DNA of 51,022 bases from Candidatus Zhuqueibacterota bacterium (GTDB lineage: Bacteria > Zhuqueibacterota > Zhuqueibacteria > Residuimicrobiales > Krinioviventaceae), in contig JAFGSB010000143.1 in assembly GCA_016934825.1 (NCBI GenBank), forward strand, positions 1 to 51,022, in the 5' to 3' direction. The notes beneath the pieces are model-generated. The model ran no database searches. It saw only the letters and a program-made list of their open reading frames with translations, and was not told where the DNA came from. Position 1 is the stretch's first letter. Every line of letters starts with the position of its first letter. Shown here piece by piece: positions 45,064 to 51,022 of this stretch. The position numbers and the translations under genes were made by a program.

Positions 45064-45753
45064 TTATTCGGTTTTATCATCCAGCGGCCAGGTCAATATA
45101 GGATTGTTAAGCTCATGACTGATCTTACCGGGTAATACAATTGTCCCTGAACCGTCCCCACCGCCGACCTGTGACCCGCGGCCGTTAATGAATTCATATA
45201 CCGTGTACGCGGCGATGCAGGCATCCAGCATGTCTTTGGGGCCGCCAGCAAAATTGGCAAAATTTAAACCGACTTTACAACTCTTATCTTTATCAAGCAT
45301 TTTGTATGAGGCGCTTGGGAAAACTTCAAAAACATTTTTTACGCCAGCCAAGCTTTCGAAAATTCTGAAACCGAGCAACATCCATTGAGGGGCATCACGC
45401 AGTAACGGCGTCCATTGAGGATTGCCCAATCCAAGAGATTTGATCACAACTTCGCAATGCCGGCCGTATCCTTTATCAGAGGGTCTACTTTTCCGCCAGG
45501 TATTGTTTTTTTTATCCCAATAAAATTCCCTCGGCCGGGACAACGGCATCCTCGGCGCATCAATTCCAATAGCAGTATAATCCCCGGGGTATGTTTGAAT
45601 GAGGGAACGTAAATTATCACAAATTTTTTCAATCGTCCCTCCCCTTGCCCAGCCGGAATTTATGAATTCCGCCTGCCGGTTCAAGACCAACACAGCGCAT
45701 CCCCGGGAAATCTGTACATCGATGCCTATAAAATATTGAATCGCGTTCGACAT
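45064..45753 (-). CDS. DUF429-family protein (RNase H-like fold)
   Basis: This protein of about 229 aa has the DUF429 pattern: FIGIDVQISRGCAVLVLN at the start, AIGIDAPRMP further on, and a C-terminal DMLDACIAAYTVYEF segment. The acidic residues in these three places resemble RNase H-type actins and nucleases. A nuclease role is predicted for the family but not proven. The frame is open to a TTG at 45768 which overlaps the ferritin-like/VIT1 gene. ATG 45753 gives the family-typical N-terminus. The near-overlap means it is cotranscribed with that gene. Confidence 0.78.
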   Translation of the reverse strand: MSNAIQYFIGIDVQISRGCAVLVLNRQAEFINSGWARGGTIEKICDNLRSLIQTYPGDYTAIGIDAPRMPLSRPREFYWDKKNNTWRKSRPSDKGYGRHCEVVIKSLGLGNPQWTPLLRDAPQWMLLGFRIFESLAGVKNVFEVFPSASYKMLDKDKSCKVGLNFANFAGGPKDMLDACIAAYTVYEFINGRGSQVGGGDGSGTIVLPGKISHELNNPILTWPLDDKTE

Positions 45754-45757
45754 AAAA

Positions 45758-46630
45758 TTAAATGTCAATCCCCATAAACTGTCTGATCAGGAATCCGATT
45801 AAAAAACTGAACGCGGCAACGCCAAAACTGAGTCCCGCCATTTCCAGAAACCTCTTTCTGAACGGCACCTCGTCTACAACCGCGACATAATAATTAAAGA
45901 AAGCGATGATCAGCACGGCGACGAACATTGTGAGCGACAGGCAATAATAATAATTATGCAGAATCAGGTAAGGTAATATCAACAAACAGACCGTGAGGAT
46001 ATATGCCGTTCCCGTATAAACAGAAGCCTTAAACGGCTGCCGGTGCGTATCTTCCGTTTTTGTTGAAAGATACTCGGACGCCGCCATGGAAAGCGACGCG
46101 GCTATACCGGTGATCAACCCGGTCAATGCGATGAGCCGGGTATTCTGCAACGCAAGAGTTAAACCGGCCAGCGCCCCGGTCAATTCGACCAGCGCGTCAT
46201 TCAATCCCAGAACAATAGAACCGATATAATGCAGGCGTTCCTCATTTAACATGCCCAACAAGGCATCTTCGTGGTCGTTTTCTTCTTTTATGATCGTTTC
46301 CACTTCGGGAAGGCTCTGTAAAACATAATCATAATTCTCCTGTGCTTCCTCCTCCCCGCGTTCCATGAGTTTGATCCCGAAAGTAAAACCGAACAACCGG
46401 GATATTAAAATAAAGAAACCTATCTTGATTCGATTGGGTTTGATCTCTTCTCCGGTATATTCTTTCCATAAATGATAATGCCGGAATTCATCATTCGCGA
46501 TCTGTTTTAATATTTTTTGATTTTCTTCGCTATCGACTATTTTTGCCAGTTTTAAATAGATGTGATATTCGGTAATCTCGTTTTTCTGAAATACAAGTAT
46601 CTGTTTGCGTAATTTATGACTGATTTCCAT
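45758..46630 (-). CDS. Ferritin-like (rubrerythrin) domain fused to VIT1/CCC1-type iron transporter
   Basis: This 290-aa protein has an N-terminal ferritin-like four-helix domain. Its di-iron ligand pattern includes EITEYHIYLKLA and DEFRHYHLW, with a further Glu pair near EEAQENYDYV. A C-terminal VIT1/CCC1 domain carries about five membrane spans (IVLGLNDALVELTGALAGLT is its signature start). Such proteins export or sequester iron or manganese, using the ferritin-like domain to bind and oxidise the metal. Hydrophobic segments at residues 75-90 and 135-285 support membrane placement. A GGAAG site precedes the ATG. No iron-regulator site was recognised. Confidence 0.88.
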   Translation of the reverse strand: MEISHKLRKQILVFQKNEITEYHIYLKLAKIVDSEENQKILKQIANDEFRHYHLWKEYTGEEIKPNRIKIGFFILISRLFGFTFGIKLMERGEEEAQENYDYVLQSLPEVETIIKEENDHEDALLGMLNEERLHYIGSIVLGLNDALVELTGALAGLTLALQNTRLIALTGLITGIAASLSMAASEYLSTKTEDTHRQPFKASVYTGTAYILTVCLLILPYLILHNYYYCLSLTMFVAVLIIAFFNYYVAVVDEVPFRKRFLEMAGLSFGVAAFSFLIGFLIRQFMGIDI

Positions 46631-46769
46631 ATAACTAAATTTCCTTCCTGACTAAAGTCGGATCTTTTAATAACAAATTCTTTTAATATTATATGAAATT
46701 TAGTTGTTTATAATATCATTTACAAACCATAATTTCTTTTAAGCACCCCGTTAATCACGTAAAATAAAA

Positions 46770-46805
46770 AAAAGCGCATATAAAAATTCTTTTATACACG
46801 CTTTT
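46770..46805 (-). terminator. Rho-independent terminator of the exported glycine-rich protein gene
   Basis: On the - strand the transcript forms AAAAGCG/CGCTTTT with an inner TATAAAA/TTTTATA stem and ends in a long U-run. It lies 22 bases after the stop of the gene at 46827-47447. Confidence 0.85.
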
Positions 46806-46826
46806 GTTCAGGGGTATTATACTAAT

Positions 46827-47447
46827 TTAGAACTTGCCAAATCGAAATGTTAAATTAAAGGATGTATTGCTCAGATCAGAATTAGTTGTACCTGTGAGAC
46901 TTGCGCCGGTAACGTAACGATAACCCGCGCCCGCGCTAATCCTGAAAAAAGAGGTCACATTTAAGGTTACATTCAGTGCCGGTTCAATTACCCAGATTGC
47001 ATCATCTTCGATATTATAATTATTATGGTAACGATTGTCATAATCTTTACTATCATCATCCCAAATTGTATTCGATATACCGCCGCCGCCGAGGAGCACA
47101 TACATGGAATAATGCACAAGTTTGTTGGGTCTGCCGATATATTCAAGTTCCAGGCCGCCATAGCCGAATTCCAGATTCGCCTGAGTACCATGTTCATCGT
47201 AAACTCCCGGTACTTTAATATCATTAACAAGTCCGTAACCGCCGCCGCCTATAATGTACGAATGATTTATAATCCATCCGCCTCTGCCGCCCAACAGTAT
47301 ACTGTTAACGCCATTGACCTGGGAGAACTTGACAACAGGACCGCCAAAACCGCCATGGGACAAATCACCCGAAAACAGCGTCTCTTCAGCCGCGAATACC
47401 TGGGTCGAAAGAACTACGAAAATCATAATTAGAATCGCTTTTTTCAT
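46827..47447 (-). CDS. Exported glycine-rich protein, possible small outer-membrane beta-barrel
   Basis: The product is a 206-aa protein with a signal peptide (MKKAILIMIFVVLSTQVFAA, cleavage near residue 20). The mature chain alternates aromatic and small residues (GGFGGPVVKFSQV, LEFGYGGLELEYIG, ISAGAGYRYVTGA) and ends in an aromatic FRFGKF, the usual terminal strand of an outer-membrane barrel. No named family is recognised. The frame extends to 47459; ATG 47447 is preferred because GAGGTG lies just upstream. It ends in a strong terminator, so it is monocistronic. Confidence 0.75.
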   Translation of the reverse strand: MKKAILIMIFVVLSTQVFAAEETLFSGDLSHGGFGGPVVKFSQVNGVNSILLGGRGGWIINHSYIIGGGGYGLVNDIKVPGVYDEHGTQANLEFGYGGLELEYIGRPNKLVHYSMYVLLGGGGISNTIWDDDSKDYDNRYHNNYNIEDDAIWVIEPALNVTLNVTSFFRISAGAGYRYVTGASLTGTTNSDLSNTSFNLTFRFGKF

Positions 47448-47633
47448 TGTACACCTCAATTTGATATATGTTCAATTAGTGATTATTTTCAGGTCATATT
47501 ACGCACAGGTTCTGTAAAGGTTACAAAATATGAGTCAATCGTGTGACTTTAATCACAAAGGGGCGCAAAACGGGTGGAAAGAGTTGTTGATAAAAAAAAA
47601 CATTTTGGGGGAAGAGAATAATGTTGAAGAAAA

Positions 47634-47665
47634 AAAATCCGGCCAAAATAAAATGACCGGATTTT
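47634..47665 (-). terminator. Rho-independent terminator of pgk
   Basis: Read on the - strand, AAAATCCGG pairs with CCGGATTTT around a 14-base loop and is followed by a U-run. It starts 21 bases after the pgk stop. Confidence 0.85.
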
Positions 47666-47685
47666 CAAATTGAAAACATTAAGCC

Positions 47686-48912
47686 TTATTTATCGCTCAG
47701 GGCCGCAACGCCGGGCAGTAGTTTGCCCTCCATCAGTTCCAGGCTGGCGCCGCCGCCGGTGGAAATGTGTCCGAACTTGCTGCCGAAACCGGACTTTTTC
47801 GCCGCGCTCGCGGAATCGCCGCCGCCGACTACGGAAACGGCGCCGCTGTTGGCAATGGCCTCGGCAAGCGAATATGTGCCTTTATCGAATCCTTTGACTT
47901 CAAAAACGCCCATCGGCCCGTTCCAGACAATGGTTTTGGCATTTTTAACTTCATTCATGTACAGTTCTATCGTTTTGGGGCCGATATCCAGGCCCATCAT
48001 ATCGGCGGAAATCGCTTCGCCGTCCGTCGCCTGCGGCGTGACCTGAACATCTCCGGCCGGGAATTCAGCCGCGACAATATGATCAACCGGTAACAAAAGT
48101 TTGACATTCTTTTCTTTTGCTTTGGTTATGTAACCTTTGGCTTTATCGATAAAATCTTCTTCAACCCTGGATTTACCGACGGCAATTCCTTTGGCTTTTA
48201 AAAAGGTATAGGCCATGGCCCCGCCGATCATCAGGCTGTCGACCTGGTTCAGCAGGTTATCGATAACCAATATTTTATCGCTGACCTTGGCGCCGCCGAG
48301 AATCGCCAGCAGGGGTTTTTCCGGGTTGTCAAACACCTTGGCAAAGTATTCCAATTCTTTCTGCATCAGGTATCCGGCCGCACCCTGACCCAGTTTTTCC
48401 GGTACGCCGGACATGGAGGCATGCGGTCGGTGCGCGGTCCCGAACGCGTCGTCGACGTACAGATCGGCAAGTTTTGCCAGGCCGTCGATGAACCACTGCC
48501 GTTCTTCCCTGCTCATTTTCTGGCCGTCTTTTTTGCCCTCTTCCTCGGGATGGAAACGCAAATTTTCCAGCAAAAGTACATCGCCGTCCTGCATTTTTGC
48601 AACCAGCGCTTCAACTTCACTGCCGACACAATCCGGGGCAAAAACAACCGGTTTGTTCAACAATTTGCCGAGATGTTCGGCCACGGGGGCAAGGGAAAAT
48701 TCCGGCTTGACCTTGCCGTCCGGGCGGCCCAAATGCGACATTAATATGGCTTTACCGCCGTCGTTTATGACTTTTTTAATGGTGGGCAGGGCCGCGACGA
48801 TCCGTTTGTCATCCGCGACTTTTTTATCTTCCGTTAACGGCACGTTAAAATCCACACGTACCAGCACTCGTTTACCTTTTACATTGAGGTCTTCAATAGA
48901 TTTTTTATTCAT
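47686..48912 (-). CDS. pgk: Phosphoglycerate kinase
   Basis: This 408-aa glycolytic kinase transfers phosphate between 1,3-bisphosphoglycerate and ADP. Signatures present are VRVDFNVPL near residue 19, MSHLGRPDG near 58, the AILGGAKVSDK region near 205, WNGPMGVFE near 332 and the nucleotide-binding GGGDSAS near 363. Length and motifs are complete, so it is a functional housekeeping gene in the cytoplasm. CGGAG precedes the ATG. No gap or other glycolytic gene is adjacent, unlike many gap-pgk operons. A terminator follows. Confidence 0.97.
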   Translation of the reverse strand: MNKKSIEDLNVKGKRVLVRVDFNVPLTEDKKVADDKRIVAALPTIKKVINDGGKAILMSHLGRPDGKVKPEFSLAPVAEHLGKLLNKPVVFAPDCVGSEVEALVAKMQDGDVLLLENLRFHPEEEGKKDGQKMSREERQWFIDGLAKLADLYVDDAFGTAHRPHASMSGVPEKLGQGAAGYLMQKELEYFAKVFDNPEKPLLAILGGAKVSDKILVIDNLLNQVDSLMIGGAMAYTFLKAKGIAVGKSRVEEDFIDKAKGYITKAKEKNVKLLLPVDHIVAAEFPAGDVQVTPQATDGEAISADMMGLDIGPKTIELYMNEVKNAKTIVWNGPMGVFEVKGFDKGTYSLAEAIANSGAVSVVGGGDSASAAKKSGFGSKFGHISTGGGASLELMEGKLLPGVAALSDK

Positions 48913-49092
48913 TTTGACTCCGGGAGCTAATGTTTATAGTTAAAACAGATTATTTTTTTGTATTGGATAAATATAACTTTTATTCTGAAAAAAACAAATA
49001 AAAACAGATTTTCACAAATATTATTTGACCGCAATGATCTTTTTCTTGACTTTAAACAATGATTTGAATATATTTAAAGCCGTTTGTAACTG

Positions 49093-49179
49093 GCCGAGGT
49101 GGTGAAATTGGTAGACGCACTGGACTCAAAATCCAGCGTTCGCAAGAACATGCGGGTTCGATTCCCGCCCTCGGCACCA
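49093..49179 (+). tRNA. tRNA-Leu (CAA anticodon)
   Basis: This 87-base gene has acceptor stem GCCGAGG/CCTCGGC, anticodon stem CTGGA/TCCAG with loop CTCAAAA (anticodon CAA), and the long class II variable arm of leucine tRNAs. The T arm contains GTTCGATT, and the 3' ACCA is encoded. A terminator follows 15 bases later. Confidence 0.95.
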
Positions 49180-49194
49180 AAAATAACAAATAGT

Positions 49195-49219
49195 AAAGCC
49201 CACTTTTATGGTGGGCTTT
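49195..49219 (+). terminator. Rho-independent terminator after tRNA-Leu
   Basis: AAAGCCCAC pairs with GTGGGCTTT around a 7-base loop and is followed by T-residues. Confidence 0.88.
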
Positions 49220-49290
49220 TTTGTTTGTATATAGGACAAAATAGTGTATATTGGAGACAAAATGACGTAAAAAAAAGTCAGAATATCACA

Positions 49291-49995
49291 ATGAAAAAAA
49301 AATTAATTGTTTTTTTTATATTATTATGTTTCAGAATTTCATTTTCAACTACAATTATTGCTTATCAAAGAAACAATATCATTCACATTGGTGCTGATAG
49401 TAAGCATACGGTATGGAATTCTGGAAAAAATATTGACACATTTTCTAAAACTAAAATTCATATTATTAATAATTTTTGTTTTTTACTTCAAGGGAATTGG
49501 GCAGACAGTACTATTAATTTTGAAACTTTCATTACAGATCAATTGAAAGAAAATTCATTTGGTTTAACTGAGCATTTAAAAAAAATTATAGATTGGTATT
49601 ACTCAAATTTTAGTTCTTATTACAAGGTTATTAAATCTCAAAATAGTTATTACTATCAAAAAATATTTAAAGAAAAATTAGTCTGCAAAATTTTAATATG
49701 TGGAATTGAAAACAAGAACCCCCATTTATATTGTTTGAAATTTATAATTAATAATGATGGAATTTTAGATCACGATATAATGAATTTTTCAAATGAAAAA
49801 GCTTATATGTATTATTTAGGACAAACAGAAGCAATTGAACAATATTTACAGGAAAATAATTGGGAAACCGAAACAAATCCTATTGATTTAATTAATAATT
49901 TAATTAACCTTCAAATTCAAACAACTCCAGAATTCGTAAGAAAACCAATTAATATCATTAAGCTTGATAGCAAGGGATATGAATGGATTCAATAA
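49291..49995 (+). CDS. Predicted exported proteasome-like (HslV/Anbu-type) Ntn-hydrolase
   Basis: This 234-aa protein has a signal peptide (residues 1-19, KKLIVFFILLCFRISFS core). Directly after it comes TTIIAYQRNNIIHIGADSK, matching the start of proteasome beta/HslV/Anbu subunits (TTIV, then GGD or ASDS). If cleaved after SFS, the mature chain would begin with Thr1, the nucleophile of this class. Asp would fall at position 17 as in HslV, and Lys36 in TKIHI takes the place of Lys33. The export peptide would thus replace the usual propeptide. Substrate unknown. The frame extends upstream through tRNA-Leu, which is an artefact. The ATG has no clear ribosome site, but an ATG-ACG-TAA mini-ORF with GGAG lies 20 bases upstream. 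Confidence 0.6.
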   Translation: MKKKLIVFFILLCFRISFSTTIIAYQRNNIIHIGADSKHTVWNSGKNIDTFSKTKIHIINNFCFLLQGNWADSTINFETFITDQLKENSFGLTEHLKKIIDWYYSNFSSYYKVIKSQNSYYYQKIFKEKLVCKILICGIENKNPHLYCLKFIINNDGILDHDIMNFSNEKAYMYYLGQTEAIEQYLQENNWETETNPIDLINNLINLQIQTTPEFVRKPINIIKLDSKGYEWIQ

Positions 49996-50220
49996 TATTT
50001 AAGTTTTTATCATATAAAAAACTCCTGTACAGGGGATGTAACCGGGGTTTAAACAGAGTAGTTTACTGTATCGAAAGATAAAATACATATATATTTAACA
50101 ATATAAAAAAAGTAAGGGAAATATTTCAAATAAAATAGTTCAATTCCCACAGTTTATCCTTGTAAAACTTTCAAAAAGTTATTAATATAAAAAATACGAA
50201 TAAAACAAAAAGGGGCAAAC
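49996..50220. other. Intergenic region without identified features
   Basis: 225 bases of AT-rich DNA before the pentapeptide gene. No ORF, terminator or repeat is seen. AAAAAGGGG at about 50209-50217 serves as the ribosome site for the next gene. Confidence 0.3.
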
Positions 50221-51022
50221 ATGGCAAACCCAGAACACCTTGCAAAATTGAAAGAAGGTGTAAAAGCCTGGAATGAATGGAAAAAAACACAGAAAATTGA
50301 CTTTGTTGCGGATTTGAGCAAAGAATATCTCAGCGGGGCAAAACTCCATAAGGCCAATCTCAGATATGCTAATCTAAGTGAGACCGATCTAAGTGGGTCA
50401 GATCTATGTGGCTCCGCTCTTACTAGGGCTAAACTTAGTAAGACCAATTTAGGGGGATCCAATCTCACTAAAACCATATTCGTTCATACCGATCTTAGTG
50501 GGGCCAATCTCAGCAAGGCCAATCTCCGTATGGCTAATCTCATCAGCTCCGATCTCAGTGAGACCGATCTCAGTGAGGCCAATCTCATTGGGGCTAATCT
50601 CAAAGACGCTAATCTCGCTAATGCAAATCTTAGAAAGGCCGATCTAAGAGAGACCGATCTTCATGGAGTAAATCTCAATGGTGCAAGTCTCATAGGAGCA
50701 GATTTAACAACTGTGGATTTTGAGACTGTCATATTAAATAATACAAATTTTATTAATGCTAAATTGGATTTTACAATAATTTCGGATGCAGTAATTATCA
50801 AAGCCCTGTTAAAAGCTTGCCAATTTGATAGTTACTTTTTATTAAATAGTAAAATTGTAGAAAAATTAAATAGATTATTAATTGGAAATAAAGCTACAGC
50901 AAACAAAATCATTCGTGAGATCGAATTTGAGCCAATAAACTGTACCCAATATTGTAGACACACCAAAAAGTTCGTATATTTGCATAATAATGGAGGTGTG
51001 TCATGGTTACAAGACAACGAAG
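50221..51022 (+). CDS. Pentapeptide-repeat protein, truncated at window edge and probably interrupted by an IS
   Basis: The frame runs from ATG 50221 to the window end without a stop. A helical N-terminus (LKEGVKAWNEWKKTQ) is followed from about residue 38 to 165 by roughly 25 pentapeptide repeats of the A(N/D)Lxx type (GANLS, KANLR, SETDL). These fold as a right-handed quadrilateral beta-helix. The 15-base DNA repeats are also strikingly similar to each other. A helical C-terminal segment follows. From 50941 the DNA looks like an IS3-family left end, so the genuine coding sequence likely stops there (about 240 residues) and the gene is disrupted. Function unknown; some relatives mimic DNA. 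Confidence 0.75.
   Translation, partial: MANPEHLAKLKEGVKAWNEWKKTQKIDFVADLSKEYLSGAKLHKANLRYANLSETDLSGSDLCGSALTRAKLSKTNLGGSNLTKTIFVHTDLSGANLSKANLRMANLISSDLSETDLSEANLIGANLKDANLANANLRKADLRETDLHGVNLNGASLIGADLTTVDFETVILNNTNFINAKLDFTIISDAVIIKALLKACQFDSYFLLNSKIVEKLNRLLIGNKATANKIIREIEFEPINCTQYCRHTKKFVYLHNNGGVSWLQDNE
50941..51022 (+). mobile_element. Left end of an IS3-family (IS150-like) insertion sequence, partial
   Basis: From 50941 the sequence TGTACCCAATATTGTAGACA resembles the left terminal repeat of IS150-group elements. Some 40 bases on, a strong GGAGGTG (50992-50998) precedes ATG 51003, the start of a basic protein (MVTRQRR) typical of an IS3 orfA transposase subunit. The element continues beyond the window. 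It lies inside the pentapeptide gene. The right end and target duplication cannot be seen, so this rests on resemblance. Confidence 0.5.

Noticed and set aside
49099-49290. In-frame N-terminal extension of the Ntn-hydrolase reading through tRNA-Leu
   Set aside because: It is the tRNA gene and its terminator translated by accident; the protein has a proper signal peptide starting at 49291.
1-51022. CRISPR array
   Set aside because: No set of regularly spaced identical repeats was seen. The only dense repeats are the pentapeptide codons at 50.3-50.7 kb, which are coding.
23567-51022. selA, selB, selD or a UGA-interrupted selenoprotein gene near tRNA-Sec
   Set aside because: None of the genes here resembles the selenocysteine machinery, and no gene appeared to be split by an in-frame TGA.

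Overview
The window is bacterial and mosaic. Clear Shine-Dalgarno sites, GPH and SSS sugar transporters, phosphorolytic glycan enzymes (GH130, GH94), an anaerobic sulfatase-maturase-type radical SAM enzyme and a selenocysteine tRNA suggest an anaerobic or facultative carbohydrate degrader. It may belong to the FCB/Calditrichota-like part of the tree, but nothing here fixes the phylum.

Region 1 (1-16664) is a defence locus on the + strand. It is a type I-like BREX system, brxA-brxB-brxC-pglZ-pglX-...-brxL. A SIR2-family protein starts 2 nt after pglX. An AbiE type IV toxin-antitoxin pair, with its own promoter and palindromic operator, sits before brxL. pglZ precedes pglX, the reverse of the usual type I order, and part of pglX is strikingly AT-rich.

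Region 2 (16665-23440) looks like an AT-rich P4-like satellite or integrative element. It holds unrecognised genes, an XRE regulator, an HTH protein, a CHC2-TOPRIM-SF3 primase-helicase, an iteron-like inverted repeat (candidate origin), an excisionase-like protein and a tyrosine recombinase. The recombinase stops 36 bp before the 5' end of a tRNA-Sec gene, so the BREX locus may ride on an island integrated at selC.

Region 3 (23800-30621, - strand) resembles an amino-sugar uptake and catabolism cluster: PIG-L/LmbE deacetylase, SSS symporter with a 52-aa partner, DegT-family aminotransferase, Gfo/Idh/MocA oxidoreductase, family-9-like carbohydrate-binding protein and NagB-like deaminase.

Region 4 (31099-38986) is a (gluco)mannan module: GH26 lipoprotein, then on the + strand a GPH transporter, GH130 and GH94 phosphorylases and deoC. 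A MazF-like toxin-antitoxin pair lies between the two halves.

Region 5 (39000-51022) is general chromosome: NTF2-like and PQQ-propeller exported proteins, an anSME-like radical SAM protein, a Tat-exported dienelactone hydrolase, a lipoprotein, a DUF429 protein, a ferritin-like/VIT1 protein, an exported glycine-rich protein, pgk and tRNA-Leu. It also has a predicted exported proteasome-like Ntn-hydrolase and a pentapeptide-repeat gene apparently cut by an IS3-family element at the window edge. Two decayed copies of the deoC 3' end lie at 41.3-41.5 kb and 44.1-44.2 kb.
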